64,000 nucleotides of DNA, from contig NZ_JAGINU010000001.1 of NCBI RefSeq assembly GCF_017876315.1, positions 2,418,001 to 2,482,000 on the forward strand, in the 5' to 3' direction. Positions 1 through 10,135 of this stretch are shown in pieces. Under the pieces are notes generated by a model. That model did no database searches. It was not told where the DNA came from and worked only from the letters and a program-made list of their open reading frames with translations. Positions within the stretch are counted from its first letter, which is position 1. Every line of letters starts with the position of its first letter. The translations under genes were made by a program, and so were the position numbers. The stretch comes from Pseudonocardia parietis. GTDB taxonomy: Bacteria; Actinomycetota; Actinomycetes; Mycobacteriales; Pseudonocardiaceae.

Positions 1-1839
1 CCGGGAGAGCATGCCCTTGCCGCCGTCGCGGGCCAGGAAGGTCCCGTTCACGACGTGTGAGGTGAAGCCCGGGAGCTCGTTGTCGTCGTTGACGTGGACG
101 ATCTTGGCGAGGTCGTCGTTGGTCAACACCGGGAACGGGACGACGATCGTCCGGCAGTGCGCCGGCGTGGCGTCGAGCAGGTTCTGCTCCGGACCGAGCT
201 GGCTGAACAGCGAGGTGACGAGCTCCTCGCGGATCGCGTCCAGCGGCGGGTTGGTGACCTGCGCGAACAGCTGGATGAAGTAGTCGTAGAGCTGCCGCGG
301 ACGCTCGGAGATCGCGGCGAGCGGCGCGTCGTTGCCCATCGAGCCGATCGGCTCGGCACCGGTGACGGCCATCGGGCGGAGCAGGAGTTTGAGCTCCTCC
401 TCCGTGTAGCCCATGGCCTGCTGACGCAGGGTCAGCGCATCGTGTGACGGTGCCTCGCGCTTGCGGTCGGGCAGCTCGTCGAGCCGGATCAGCCCGGCGT
501 GCAGCCACTCGGCGTACGGGCGCTCGGCGGCGAGCTCGCCCTTGATCTCCTCGTCGTCGACGATCTTGCCGCGCTCGGTGTCGATGAGGAACATGCGGCC
601 CGGCTCGAGGCGGCCCTTGCGGACCACCTTGTCCGGCTCGACGTCCAGGACCCCGACCTCGGAGGCCAGCACGACCAGGCCGTCCTCGGTGACCCAGTAG
701 CGCGCCGGGCGCAGACCGTTGCGGTCGAGGACCGCACCGATTTGGGTGCCGTCGGTGAACGCCACCAGCGCCGGTCCGTCCCACGGCTCCATCAGCGTGG
801 AGTGGTACTCGTAGAACGCCCGCCGGGCGGGGTCCATCTCGGCGTGGTTCTCCCAGGCCTCCGGGATCATCATCAGCACCGCGTGCGGCAGGCTGCGACC
901 GCTCAGGTGCAGCAGCTCGAGGACCTCGTCGAAGGTGGCCGAGTCCGACGCGTCCGGGGTGACGATCGGGGTCAGCCGCGACAGGTCGCCCGGCAGGTTC
1001 GCCGACTCCAGCAGCGCCTCACGGGCGGCCATCCAGTTCCGGTTGCCGCGCAGGGTGTTGATCTCACCGTTGTGCGCGACGTAGCGGAACGGGTGCGCCA
1101 GCGGCCACGCGGGGAACGTGTTCGTGGAGAACCGCGAGTGCACGATCGCCAGCGCCGAGGTGACCCGCTCGTCGGTCAGGTCGGGGTAGAACGCGGCGAC
1201 CTGGGGCTCGGCGAGCATGCCCTTGTAGATGATGGTGCGCGGGCTCAGCGACGCGAAGTAGGCGTCGTGCGCGTGCTCGACCCGCTTGCGCAGGCAGAAC
1301 GCGCGACGCTCCAGCTCCACGCCGGTGGGAGCGCTGTCGGGGCTCTCCCCGGTCAGCTCGGCACCGCCGACGAACAGCTGCCGGAACGTGGGCATCACCG
1401 CGAGCGCGGTCGGGCCCAGGTCGGCGGCGTCCGGGTCGGTCGGGAGCTCGCGCCAGCCCAGGACCGTCAGGTTCTCCTCCGCGGCCAGCCGGCCGATCGC
1501 CTCGATCGCCTCGCTGACCTGCTCGGGGTCCTGCGGCAGCATCGCGATGCCGGTGGCGTAGGCACCTGACGGAGGCAGCCAGAAGTCGGTGACCTCGCGG
1601 TAGAAGTCATCGGGAACCTGGATCAGGATCCCCGCACCGTCGCCGGTGTTGTGCTCGGCACCACGGGCACCACGGTGTTCCAACCGCAGCAGGGCCTCGA
1701 TGGCCTTCTGCACGATGGCGTGGTCCCGCTTGCCGGTGACGTCGGCCAACATGGCCACACCGCAGGCGTCGTGCTCGTGATCGGCGGCGTACAGACCACC
1801 GGGCGAGGGGCGACGCGTCTGGTCACTGATCGCGGCCAA
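1..1839 (-). CDS. gltB: Glutamate synthase large subunit (GOGAT), 5' part, runs off the left edge
   Basis: Transfers the glutamine amide to 2-oxoglutarate; cytoplasmic nitrogen assimilation with the small subunit GltD. Only the first 613 codons are present (the family is about 1500). The reverse frame opens at TTG (1839) behind a strong AGGAGGAGC ribosome-binding site. The class II amidotransferase nucleophile is Cys26 in HDACGVAML; in the family a short leader is removed so this Cys becomes N-terminal. Further family blocks seen are [29 protein letters not shown] and [11 protein letters not shown]. No other start fits: this TTG is the only one with a good Shine-Dalgarno just before the conserved N-terminus. 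gltD would be expected to the left, outside the window. Confidence 0.95.
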   Translation of the reverse strand, partial: MAAISDQTRRPSPGGLYAADHEHDACGVAMLADVTGKRDHAIVQKAIEALLRLEHRGARGAEHNTGDGAGILIQVPDDFYREVTDFWLPPSGAYATGIAMLPQDPEQVSEAIEAIGRLAAEENLTVLGWRELPTDPDAADLGPTALAVMPTFRQLFVGGAELTGESPDSAPTGVELERRAFCLRKRVEHAHDAYFASLSPRTIIYKGMLAEPQVAAFYPDLTDERVTSALAIVHSRFSTNTFPAWPLAHPFRYVAHNGEINTLRGNRNWMAAREALLESANLPGDLSRLTPIVTPDASDSATFDEVLELLHLSGRSLPHAVLMMIPEAWENHAEMDPARRAFYEYHSTLMEPWDGPALVAFTDGTQIGAVLDRNGLRPARYWVTEDGLVVLASEVGVLDVEPDKVVRKGRLEPGRMFLIDTERGKIVDDEEIKGELAAERPYAEWLHAGLIRLDELPDRKREAPSHDALTLRQQAMGYTEEELKLLLRPMAVTGAEPIGSMGNDAPLAAISERPRQLYDYFIQLFAQVTNPPLDAIREELVTSLFSQLGPEQNLLDATPAHCRTIVVPFPVLTNDDLAKIVHVNDDNELPGFTSHVVNGTFLARDGGKGMLSR

Positions 1840-2348
1840 CTGCTCCTCCTGTCGTCTCGGTGCACCTCTGCCACCCGTATCGGACGACCCGGGACCCGGC
1901 AGCGCGCTGCGGTCCGAAAAGGGTTCTCAGAGTACAGCGACCGTCGGGTCGAGGGTGTTCGAAAGGGCCGTTCAGGTGCACCGTGCCGCCGGGGTGGGGG
2001 GCTGTCGGAGACCTCCTCCGGGCACGACTCGCGGCCGGGCGCTGACATCCGATACCCGGCCAAGCCCTGCGGCACGGTTCGACCGCACACCCCGGCGAGT
2101 GCGGTCTGGCGAGAGCACAGAGTGGCACGCCGAAACCCGCGCGCGCTACAGATGATCGGGAGCGGATCGCGTGACGTGGATCGCTGGCCATCCAAGCAGG
2201 ACGACGTTGCCTCCCCGTGTCCGCACGGTGAGCGACACGTGATCAGCGACCCGGGAGAGGCCTCTCTTCTGGCGATGTCGCGGCACGTGGTCGATTCGTT
2301 ACGCGGACGCCGGGACGCGCCCGTGCCGGCCCGGGGAGACTGCCTCCG
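1840..2348. other. Gene-free stretch between gltB and the FhuF-like gene
   Basis: About 510 bases between divergent genes, holding both promoters. A possible gltB -10 (TACTCT, minus strand) lies at 1929-1934, giving a leader of roughly 80 nt; no convincing -35 accompanies it. A perfect 12-bp palindrome GAGAGGCCTCTC lies at 2255-2266, about 85 bases before the plus-strand gene. Short reading frames across the stretch show no recognisable protein. No IdeR-type iron box is visible, although the downstream gene is iron-related. Confidence 0.4.
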
Positions 2349-3209
2349 ATGGACCTGCCCGAGTCGTTCCCAGCCCTGCCGTCCGTACCCGATCGGGGGG
2401 CGGTGGCGGCGGTGCTCGCCGACGTCGCCCGGATCGGGCCGTGGTTCGCCGTCGGTGTCCTGCCGCCGGACCCCGCAGGCCCGTGGCGGCGGTGGGACGA
2501 GCTGTACGCCCCGCCCGGCACCGGGACCGATCCGCTCTCGGCCCGGATCGACCAGGTCGCCGCGTCGCTGCGCACCGGGCGGCGGGTGGCGGCGTCGATC
2601 GCGGTCCAGGGGATGGCCGCCCGGCTGGTGTCGATGCCGTTCGCGGCGGTGGCGCTGCACGGCGTGCTGCCCCGGCTCGGAGATCTGTACCGCGACCCGT
2701 CCGCCGGCGACCCCTGGGCGCCCGCGCTGCCGACGACGCGGGACACCGCGGTGACACCGGACGCGTCGGTGGCACCGCACGCGTCGGTGGTGCCGGCGGG
2801 GCCCGCGGGCGTCCGGGCCCCGGACCCGCTGACCGACCCCGACGGCGCCGCGGACCTGCTGGCCCGCGAGCTGGCCACCACCCACCTCGAACCGCTGTAC
2901 GCCGCCGTCGCCGCGCGGGTGTCGGTGTCCGAACGGGTGCTGCGGGGCAACGTCGTCTCCGCGATCGGGGGCGCGGCCCGGGTGATGGAGGCGATGCGGC
3001 GGGCCGACCGGCCTGCCTTCCTCGCCCTGCTCGGTGCGCTGATCGGGCACCCGGCCCTGCGCGGACCGCTCCCGGACGGGGCGACCGGGCACCTGCTCCG
3101 CCTCGACGAGACCGACCCGGACACCGAGTGGTCGTTCCGCCGCCGCAGCTGCTGCCTCTACGTGCGGATCCCCGACGGCGGCACCTGCGGCGACTGCGTC
3201 CTGACCTGA
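2349..3209 (+). CDS. FhuF-like (2Fe-2S) ferric-siderophore reductase
   Basis: 286 aa. The C-terminus has the FhuF-type 2Fe-2S signature: CC, ten residues, then C-x2-C (RRSCCLYVRIPDGGTCGDC), in the last 22 residues. In this family the four cysteines bind a 2Fe-2S cluster, and the protein reduces ferric iron in hydroxamate siderophores in the cytoplasm. The first 250 residues are helical, without signal peptide or membrane segment. ATG at 2349 follows GGGGAG at 2333-2338. It stands alone: no siderophore transport genes adjoin it, though a siderophore-binding lipoprotein lies at 46.3 kb. The fold call is firm; the substrate is inferred. Confidence 0.8.
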   Translation: MDLPESFPALPSVPDRGAVAAVLADVARIGPWFAVGVLPPDPAGPWRRWDELYAPPGTGTDPLSARIDQVAASLRTGRRVAASIAVQGMAARLVSMPFAAVALHGVLPRLGDLYRDPSAGDPWAPALPTTRDTAVTPDASVAPHASVVPAGPAGVRAPDPLTDPDGAADLLARELATTHLEPLYAAVAARVSVSERVLRGNVVSAIGGAARVMEAMRRADRPAFLALLGALIGHPALRGPLPDGATGHLLRLDETDPDTEWSFRRRSCCLYVRIPDGGTCGDCVLT

Positions 3210-3230
3210 GCGTCCCGCCCCCGGCCCGGG

Positions 3231-3590
3231 TCAGCGGGGGAGGTCGATGTGGGCGATCGTGACCCGCACGCGGGCGGTCAGGCCGGTCACCGCGGCGATC
3301 TCCTCCGCCACCTCCCGCTGGACCCGCGCGGCGAGGTCCGCGCACGGTGTCCCGAGGCGGATCCCGACGGACACCCGGACGTCGGCCTCCCGGCCGTGGA
3401 CGCCGGCGACGACCCCGCGGGTGCGCAGCTCGTCGGGCACCGGGTCGTGGGGCAGCCATTCCCCGGCCAGCCCGAGCAACGTCTGCTGCAGACCCCCCAG
3501 CAGCGTGACGACGCCCGGCACCGCGCGGGCCCGGCGCGCGGCCACCCGTGCGACGGCGAGGTCCGAGACGTGGAAGCGGACGGTAGTCAT
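3231..3590 (-). CDS. Asp23/Gls24-like envelope stress protein
   Basis: 119 aa from ATG at 3590. It has the alternating beta-helix pattern of the Asp23/Gls24 family (V-x-V-x-V-x-I strand near residues 69-77, then a helix LAARVQREVAEEIAAVTG, then a strand VRVTIAHIDLP). The N-terminal helix is unusually Arg/Ala-rich. In Firmicutes such proteins coat the membrane and respond to envelope stress; in actinomycetes the role is poorly known. Its start overlaps the stop of the preceding anti-sigma-like gene by four bases (ATGA), so it is the last gene of a sigma / anti-sigma / Asp23 operon and probably under that sigma factor's control. Confidence 0.6.
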   Translation of the reverse strand: MTTVRFHVSDLAVARVAARRARAVPGVVTLLGGLQQTLLGLAGEWLPHDPVPDELRTRGVVAGVHGREADVRVSVGIRLGTPCADLAARVQREVAEEIAAVTGLTARVRVTIAHIDLPR

Positions 3591-4153
3591 ACCGGGTCCT
3601 CCCACACGTCCTCCACCAGGATGTCGACGCCGTCGACCGGCACTCCGAGCGTCCGCTCGCCGGCCGAAATGATCATCTGCCGGACCCGGGCGGTCACCGA
3701 GGCGAGGTCGACGCCGAACCGGGCGGTGACCGTCATCCGGACCCAGACCGGTTCGACGTCCGCGTCCGGGGCGGGATCGCCGGGTGGCCCGCCGGTCTGC
3801 TCGATCCGGCAGCGCCGGGCCCGCAGGCCGCCCATCGAGTCGACGACGTGTCGCAGCGCCGCCTCCGCGGCCGGCCGGCCCAGCCAGGCGTCGGGCCCGA
3901 TCCGCAGCAGCTCGTGCGGTCCCAGGTCGGCGACCACCGCACCCACCACCTGCTCCAGTACCGACGGCGGCGGCCGCAGCGGCTCGGCCGCCATCCGGGC
4001 GACCAGCCCGCCGAGCCGGTCGCGGTCGGCCAGGGCCGCGGCGCAGTGCCGGCAGGACCGTTCGTGTTCGTCGAGGGCGCCCAGCTCGGCGTGCTCCCAC
4101 ACGTCGGCAGCGTCCCGGCCGCAGGCCAGCGGCCGCACCCGTTCTACCGCCAT
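3587..4153 (-). CDS. Zinc-finger anti-sigma-like protein fused to an Asp23-like domain
   Basis: 188 aa. The N-terminal part holds H30-x3-C34-x2-C37 (LDEHERSCRHC), the pattern of zinc-binding anti-sigma (ZAS) domains. The C-terminal part (about 130-188) reads as an Asp23/Gls24-like strand-helix-strand unit (VWVRMTVTARFG, VTARVRQMI, VDGVDILVEDVW). No membrane segment is seen, so this would be a cytoplasmic anti-sigma factor. It overlaps the sigma gene upstream by 10 bases and the Asp23 gene downstream by 4, showing tight translational coupling. Fusion of a ZAS-like domain to an Asp23-like domain would link the sigma factor physically to the envelope-stress protein. The ZAS call rests on a short motif. 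Confidence 0.55.
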   Translation of the reverse strand: MAVERVRPLACGRDAADVWEHAELGALDEHERSCRHCAAALADRDRLGGLVARMAAEPLRPPPSVLEQVVGAVVADLGPHELLRIGPDAWLGRPAAEAALRHVVDSMGGLRARRCRIEQTGGPPGDPAPDADVEPVWVRMTVTARFGVDLASVTARVRQMIISAGERTLGVPVDGVDILVEDVWEDPV

Positions 4154-4770
4154 GCCCGCATCCTCTCAGCGAGTGCCGCCCGTGCCCGGTGGATCCTCCC
4201 GCGTACGGCGGTCTCGCCGACGCCGGTGATCTCGGAGATGTCGGCGTAGCCCAGCCCCTCGAGCTCCCGCAGCACCCAGCACGTGCGCTGCTCGTGCGGC
4301 AGCTCGCGCAACGCCCGGGAGAGTGCGGCCAGCTCGGCATCGACCTCGGCGGCCCGTGCCGGGGACCCGCGGTCGGTGGCCAGGGCGTCCTCGTCCGGGA
4401 GCGGCACCGTCGGCCGGTTCCTCCGCATCAGGGCGGTGCAGCGGTGGGTCACGATCCGGTACATCCAGGTCGAGAAGGCGGCGTCGCCGCGGAACGTGCC
4501 GATCTTCCGCCACGCGTCGAGCAGTGCCTCCTGCAGGGCGTCCTCGGCGTCCGCACGCTGGCCGAGCACCCGGACGGCGACCCGGTAGAGCGCGTTCTGG
4601 TGCCGTCGGGCGAGCTCCTCGAAGGCGTGCACGTCGCCGTCCTGGGCGCGGGCCACGAGGGTCGCCTCGTCCAGCGCGGCAGGGGACACCGACGGTGCCG
4701 GGTGCGCCACGCCCGCGGTGGGAAGCGCACCGTGCGGCCCGCCCTGGGGCGTCCGGTCGGGGACCTGCAC
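4144..4770 (-). CDS. ECF-type RNA polymerase sigma factor
   Basis: 208 aa. Region 2 is clear at about 44-113 (FEELARRHQNALYRVAVRVL, then DAEDALQEALLDAWRK and FSTWMYRIVTHRC). Region 4 with its helix-turn-helix is at about 150-205 (LRELPHEQRTCWVLRELEGL, then YADISEITGVGETAVRGRIH). A proline-rich N-terminal tail of about 35 residues precedes region 2, so the true start could be slightly later. It overlaps the anti-sigma-like gene by 10 bases and heads the leftward operon. The cognate promoter is not obvious: GGAACC at 4831 with CGTC at 4858 is spaced too widely to trust. Confidence 0.92.
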   Translation of the reverse strand: MQVPDRTPQGGPHGALPTAGVAHPAPSVSPAALDEATLVARAQDGDVHAFEELARRHQNALYRVAVRVLGQRADAEDALQEALLDAWRKIGTFRGDAAFSTWMYRIVTHRCTALMRRNRPTVPLPDEDALATDRGSPARAAEVDAELAALSRALRELPHEQRTCWVLRELEGLGYADISEITGVGETAVRGRIHRARAALAERMRAWR

Positions 4771-4949
4771 GTCCGTCCGTCTCCGTCGTTGGTCTGTTGG
4801 CTCCGTGTCCGGAGGACCGGTCCGCCGGTGGGAACCGGTGGAGGGGTACCCGGGAGTCGTCGTCGACGGTAGTGACGGCTACTCGCCGCCGCCTGTCGGA
4901 CACGCAGAGGAAGCAGGTGAGTCCCCGTCGTACCCATTACGGTGGCCGC

Positions 4950-5267
4950 GTGAACGAGGCGACCGGTCCGGGACCGGAGGACGTGGCGGCGGCCGTGCTG
5001 GAGCACCCGGCGGTGCTGCGGCTCCACGGCGGCCCGTTCGGCTCCATCGCCTCCTACCTGCCGGGGCGGCGGGTGTGGGGGGTGCGCCTGGGCGACCCGG
5101 TCGAGATCGCCGTCGTCGTCTCGCTGGGCACGCCCTTCGGCGAGATCGCCGACGGGATCGCCGCCCGGGTCCGTGCCGTGCTCGCCGACGACGCCGTCGC
5201 CGTGGAGGTCACGGTGGCCGACGTGGGCGGTGTCGACGCCGCGCCCGGCCGGGCCGTTGCGCCGTGA
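4950..5267 (+). CDS. Asp23/Gls24-like protein, divergent from the sigma operon
   Basis: 105 aa from GTG at 4950 (VNEATGPGPEDVAAAVLEHP). The core has the Asp23-like order: strand VEIAVVVSLG, helix IADGIAARVRAVLADD, strand VAVEVTVADVGG. It is a third paralogue beside the two on the opposite strand, 179 bases from the sigma start, so the divergent arrangement suggests shared regulation. TTACGG at 4937 precedes the GTG by seven bases, fitting the leaderless pattern common in this window, though weakly. It has no membrane segment or signal. Confidence 0.6.
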   Translation: MNEATGPGPEDVAAAVLEHPAVLRLHGGPFGSIASYLPGRRVWGVRLGDPVEIAVVVSLGTPFGEIADGIAARVRAVLADDAVAVEVTVADVGGVDAAPGRAVAP

Positions 5268-5304
5268 CGCACGCCCGGCCCGACACGCCGTGAGCGGGCT
5301 CGCC

Positions 5305-5310
5305 TAGACT
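5305..5310 (+). promoter_or_regulatory. Candidate -10 element for tig
   Basis: TAGACT, the same hexamer found ahead of valS and the TIGR03936 gene in this window. It would give trigger factor mRNA a GC-rich leader of about 170 nt (to 5484). No convincing -35 is visible, as is common for actinobacterial promoters. Confidence 0.4.
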
Positions 5311-5484
5311 CGCGCGGGCCCCCGCCGTCGCAACGGCACGTCCGCGTGCCCGTGGGCCGGAAGGGGACGCCCGGTGCGATTCCGGGGTCGCCGCCGGATC
5401 CGTCCGGCCGGGGGCCGGAGAACAACCCGGGCCGCTCGCTGCGGCCCGTTTGCACACAAGCCCGCACCGGCAAGGAGTTCCACC

Positions 5485-6930
5485 GTGAAGAGCACCGTCG
5501 AGCACCTCAGCCCGACGCGCGTCCGGATCAACGTCGAGGTGCCGTTCGACGAGCTCAAGCCCGACTTCGACCGCGCGTACAAGAAGATCGCTCAGCAGGT
5601 CCGGATCCCCGGTTTCCGTCCGGGCAAGGCACCGGCCCGCATTCTCGAGGCCCGTATCGGCCGGGCCCCGGTTCTCGACGAGGTCGTCAACAACGCGATC
5701 CCGACCAAGTACCAGGAGGCGATCGTGACGTCCGAGGACGTCAAGCCGATCGGCCGCCCGGACATCGAGGTCACCGAGATCGCCGACGGTGAGCGCATCA
5801 CGTTCACCGCCGAGGTCGACATCCGCCCGGAGTTCGAGCTGCCGGAGCTCGAGGGGCTGACCGTCGAGGTCGACGAGACCGAGGTGGACGAGGAGCAGGT
5901 CACCGAGCAGCTGGACCAGCTCCGTGCCCGCTTCGGCACGCTGACCGGCGTCGAGCGTCCGGCGCAGACCGGCGACTTCGTCCAGATCGACCTCTCAGCC
6001 TCGGTCGACGGCAAGACCATCGAGGAGGCCACCACCACCGGCTTCTCCTACGAGGTCGGCCAGGGCGGTCTGATCGACGGCATCGACGAGGCCCTCGAGG
6101 GCATGTCGGCCGAGGAGGAGAAGACCTTCACCTCGAAGCTGGTGGCCGGCGAGTACGCCGACCGCGACGCGGAGATCACCGTCAAGGTGACGGCGGTCAA
6201 GGAGCGGCACCTCCCCGACGCCGACGACGAGTTCGCCCAGCTGGCCTCGGAGTTCGACACGCTCGAGGAGCTGCAGGAGAACCTGCGCGAGCGCCTCGGC
6301 CAGTCCAAGCGCATGGAGCAGGCCACGCAGGCCCGCGACCGGCTGCTCGACAAGATCGTCGAGGGCACCGAGGTCCCGCTGCCGGAGAGCGTCGTGCAGG
6401 GCGAGATCGACAACCGGCTGCACGACGCGGTGCACGCCTTCGACCACGACGAGGAGCGCTTCGCCGAGTTCCTCGCCTCGCAGGACAAGACCCGTGAGCA
6501 GTTCGACGCGGAGTCCCGCGAGGAGGCCGAGACGGCCGTCCGGTACCGCCTGGTGCTCGACGCCCTGGCCGACCGTGAGGAGATCTCGGTCAACGACCAG
6601 GAGCTCACCGAGCGGATCCTCTACCAGGCCCAGCAGTACGGCATGGCGCCCGAGCAGTTCGTCCAGCAGATCCAGCAGGCCGGCCAGATCCCGGCGATCT
6701 ACCAGGACGTCCGCCGGTCCAAGGCGCTGATCGACGCCGTGCGTGCCGTGTCGGTCACCCTCCCGAACGGTGACCCCGTCGACCTGTCCGACCTCCTGGG
6801 CTCGGACGACGACGAGGACGAGGACGCCTCGGTCGTCGAGGGCACCGTCGAGTCCGTTGAGGACAGTGCGGAGCCGGCAGGCGACGACACGCCGGACACC
6901 GCCGGTGAGAAGGCCGACGTCAAGTCCTGA
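5485..6930 (+). CDS. tig: Trigger factor, ribosome-associated chaperone and peptidyl-prolyl isomerase
   Basis: 481 aa. Binds the ribosomal exit tunnel and shields nascent chains. GTG at 5485 follows AAGGAG (5472-5477), and the protein starts VKSTVEHLSPTRVRINVEVPF, the family N-terminus. The ribosome-binding signature is the GFRPGKAP loop near residue 46. The FKBP-type domain is around 155-240 (GDFVQIDLSASVDGK), and the C-terminal helical cage runs to about 430. The last 50 residues are acidic and low in complexity (SDDDEDEDASVVEG), an extension usual in actinomycetes. It lies just upstream of clpP1P2-clpX, the conserved order for protein quality control. Confidence 0.97.
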   Translation: MKSTVEHLSPTRVRINVEVPFDELKPDFDRAYKKIAQQVRIPGFRPGKAPARILEARIGRAPVLDEVVNNAIPTKYQEAIVTSEDVKPIGRPDIEVTEIADGERITFTAEVDIRPEFELPELEGLTVEVDETEVDEEQVTEQLDQLRARFGTLTGVERPAQTGDFVQIDLSASVDGKTIEEATTTGFSYEVGQGGLIDGIDEALEGMSAEEEKTFTSKLVAGEYADRDAEITVKVTAVKERHLPDADDEFAQLASEFDTLEELQENLRERLGQSKRMEQATQARDRLLDKIVEGTEVPLPESVVQGEIDNRLHDAVHAFDHDEERFAEFLASQDKTREQFDAESREEAETAVRYRLVLDALADREEISVNDQELTERILYQAQQYGMAPEQFVQQIQQAGQIPAIYQDVRRSKALIDAVRAVSVTLPNGDPVDLSDLLGSDDDEDEDASVVEGTVESVEDSAEPAGDDTPDTAGEKADVKS

Positions 6931-6937
6931 CCTGGTT

Positions 6938-6990
6938 GTTCGCCCGGGTGCGGCGTGCCCGGCGCAGTGCGCGCTGCGCTCTGGGCGAAC
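6938..6990 (+). terminator. Hairpin after tig
   Basis: GTTCGCCC (6938-6945) pairs with GGGCGAAC (6983-6990), and an inner stem GCGCAG / CTGCGC lies between. There is no U-tract, typical of GC-rich actinobacterial terminators. The right arm also forms part of the candidate ClgR operator, so the structure may be regulatory instead. Confidence 0.4.
6977..6990 (-). promoter_or_regulatory. Candidate ClgR operator upstream of clpP1P2
   Basis: Read on the minus strand this is GTTCGC-CCAGA-GCG, an exact match to the GTTCGC-N5-GCG box described for Streptomyces ClgR, and one mismatch from the corynebacterial consensus CGCYNANRGCG. ClgR activates clpP operons in actinobacteria. It lies 188 bases before the clpP1 start. 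The match is direct; binding is inference. Confidence 0.5.
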
Positions 6991-7003
6991 ATCGGGCGTC
7001 GTT

Positions 7004-7033
7004 CCCTACGCGGGCCGGTCGGTCCGCGTAGGG
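7004..7033 (+). other. Perfect 10-bp stem hairpin in the clpP1 leader
   Basis: CCCTACGCGG (7004-7013) and CCGCGTAGGG (7024-7033) form a perfect stem around a 10-base loop, about 145 bases before clpP1. It could be a terminator or a leader structure; no U-tract follows. Confidence 0.4.
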
Positions 7034-7177
7034 TCGGCCCCGAACCGGTCCGACGAGGGCCGTGAACGGGTTCGCAAGACCCGAGACACCGGAGAACCGA
7101 GAGCGATCCAGAGGAAGACTTTCTCCGTCCCGTCCGGCGCCCGCGCCGGCGGGCGAGACTTCGGAAAGCAGGGTGAA

Positions 7178-7828
7178 GTGAGCCATCAGGACACCGGCCC
7201 GTTCGCGGGCCACGGTGCCGGGCCGCAGATGCGGTCCGCGACCCACAGCATGTCGCTGTCCGACTCGGTGTACGAGCGGCTGCTCCAGCAGCGCATCATC
7301 GTGCTCGGCCAGCAGGTGGACTCGGAGATCTCGAACCGGATCGCGGCGCAGATGCTGCTGCTCGCGGCCGAGGACCCCGAGAAGGACATCGAACTCTACA
7401 TCAACTCGCCGGGTGGCTCGGTGAACGACGGCATGGCCGTGTTCGACACGATGAACCTGATCCCGTGCGACGTGGCCACGACCGCGATGGGGCTCGCCGC
7501 CTCGATGGGGCAGTTCCTGCTCTCCGCGGGCACCCCGGGCAAGCGTTCGGCGCTGCCGCACGCGCGGATCATGATGCACCAGCCGTCGGGCGGCATCGGC
7601 GGCACCGAAGCCGACATCACGATCCTGGCCGAGCAGCTCCGCAAGACGAAGCAGGAGATGGCCGCGCTGATCGCCGAGCACACCGGGCAGTCGGTCGAGA
7701 CCATCGAGCGGGACTCCGACCGGGACCGCTGGTTCTCCGCCCAGGAGGCCCTGGAGTACGGCTTCGTCGACCATGTCGTGACGCACGCCGGCCGTACGGG
7801 TATCGGCTCGCAGAACGGGAGCGCCTGA
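7178..7828 (+). CDS. clpP1: ATP-dependent Clp protease proteolytic subunit 1
   Basis: 216 aa serine peptidase subunit. The catalytic Ser is in [11 protein letters not shown], the His in [12 protein letters not shown], and the substrate-groove motif [13 protein letters not shown] is intact. GTG at 7178 gives the usual family length; a later ATG (7230) would remove a variable 17-residue propeptide-like stretch. In actinobacteria ClpP1 and ClpP2 form a mixed two-ring barrel that works with ClpX or ClpC. The stop overlaps the clpP2 start (TGATG), so translation is coupled. Confidence 0.96.
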   Translation: MSHQDTGPFAGHGAGPQMRSATHSMSLSDSVYERLLQQRIIVLGQQVDSEISNRIAAQMLLLAAEDPEKDIELYINSPGGSVNDGMAVFDTMNLIPCDVATTAMGLAASMGQFLLSAGTPGKRSALPHARIMMHQPSGGIGGTEADITILAEQLRKTKQEMAALIAEHTGQSVETIERDSDRDRWFSAQEALEYGFVDHVVTHAGRTGIGSQNGSA

Positions 7829-8520
7829 TGAGCACCTTCGATCCGCGCCACCCCGAGTCGGTCGCCGACCTGCGCGGGCCCGGCGGCTACGCACCGGACC
7901 CGATCCGGTCCCGGTACGTGCTGCCGTCCTACGTGGAGCGCACGAGCTACGGGGTCAAGGAGTCGAACCCGTACAACAAGCTCTTCGAGGAGCGCATCAT
8001 CTTCCTCGGTGAGCAGATCAACGACACCTCGGCCAACGACACGATGGCCCAGCTCCTGGTGCTCGAGTCGCTGGACCCGGACCGGGAGATCTCGCTCTAC
8101 ATCAACTCGCCGGGCGGGTCGTTCACGTCGCTGATGGCGATCTACGACACGATGCAGTTCATCCGCCCCGACATCCAGACCGTCTGCCTCGGGCAGGCGG
8201 CGTCGGCGGCGGCCGTGCTGCTCGCCGCGGGGAGCCCGGGCCGCCGGATGGCGGTCGAGAACGCGCGCATCCTGATCCACCAGCCGGCCACCGAGGGTGT
8301 CTACGGCCAGGCGTCGGACCTGGAGATCCAGGCCACCGAGATCTCCCGCATCCGCAGGCGGATGGAGGAGGTCCTCGCCCGGCACAGCAACCGCACCGCC
8401 GAGCAGGTGCACGCGGACATCGATCGGGACAAGATCCTCACGGCCGAGGAGGCCAAGGAGTACGGCCTGGTCGACGAGATCGTGCAGAGCCGCAAGCTGT
8501 CCGCCACGAGCGGCAGGTAA
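7828..8520 (+). CDS. clpP2: ATP-dependent Clp protease proteolytic subunit 2
   Basis: 230 aa. The second, non-identical ClpP subunit: catalytic Ser in [15 protein letters not shown], His in [13 protein letters not shown], and the groove motif [14 protein letters not shown] 40-residue N-terminal extension ([12 protein letters not shown]...) precedes the core; in mycobacterial ClpP2 such a propeptide is cleaved. The ATG at 7828 overlaps the clpP1 stop by one base. Both triads appear complete, so both rings should be active. Confidence 0.96.
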   Translation: MSTFDPRHPESVADLRGPGGYAPDPIRSRYVLPSYVERTSYGVKESNPYNKLFEERIIFLGEQINDTSANDTMAQLLVLESLDPDREISLYINSPGGSFTSLMAIYDTMQFIRPDIQTVCLGQAASAAAVLLAAGSPGRRMAVENARILIHQPATEGVYGQASDLEIQATEISRIRRRMEEVLARHSNRTAEQVHADIDRDKILTAEEAKEYGLVDEIVQSRKLSATSGR

Positions 8521-8709
8521 CGACATCCCGGGGCACCGGAGCCGGACACGGCTGCCGGTGACCGCCCGCCGACCCGCCGCCGAATCGGACTCGTCTTGCG
8601 GTCCCGGCGGCGGGTCCGGGCAGGTACCGTCGTCTTCCGAGACCGTGTGGTGGTCGGGAACGACGGGCACGACGCGAGAACGCCGGACCAGGACTGGGGA
8701 TCGACACCA

Positions 8710-9999
<1,290 letters not shown>

Positions 10000-10016
10000 A
10001 CACACCCCACCCGATC

Positions 10017-10047
10017 ACGCCGGCCCACCATCAGGTGAGGCCGGCGT
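10017..10047 (+). terminator. Rho-independent-like terminator after clpX
   Basis: ACGCCGGCC (10017-10025) and GGCCGGCGT (10039-10047) make a perfect 9-bp stem, followed by TGTCGTT. It starts 18 bases after the clpX stop. Confidence 0.85.
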
Positions 10048-10135
10048 TGTCGTTGGGTGATCTTTCCCAAATTGCGCTGCTCCGTCCGGGTACCTAACGT
10101 TGCTCCGTCTAACGAGCTGACGGAGGGGCACCACC

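Noticed and set aside
2140..2348. Iron box upstream of the FhuF-like gene
   Set aside because: Only a GAGAGGCCTCTC palindrome is present; it does not match the IdeR consensus.
4831..4861. ECF-type promoter GGAACC ... CGTC upstream of the divergent Asp23 gene
   Set aside because: Spacing of 21 bases is too wide for the usual 15-18; kept out of the feature list.
5360..5420. tRNA-like T-arm sequence before tig (GGTGCGATTCC)
   Set aside because: No acceptor stem, anticodon arm or D-arm can be built around it.
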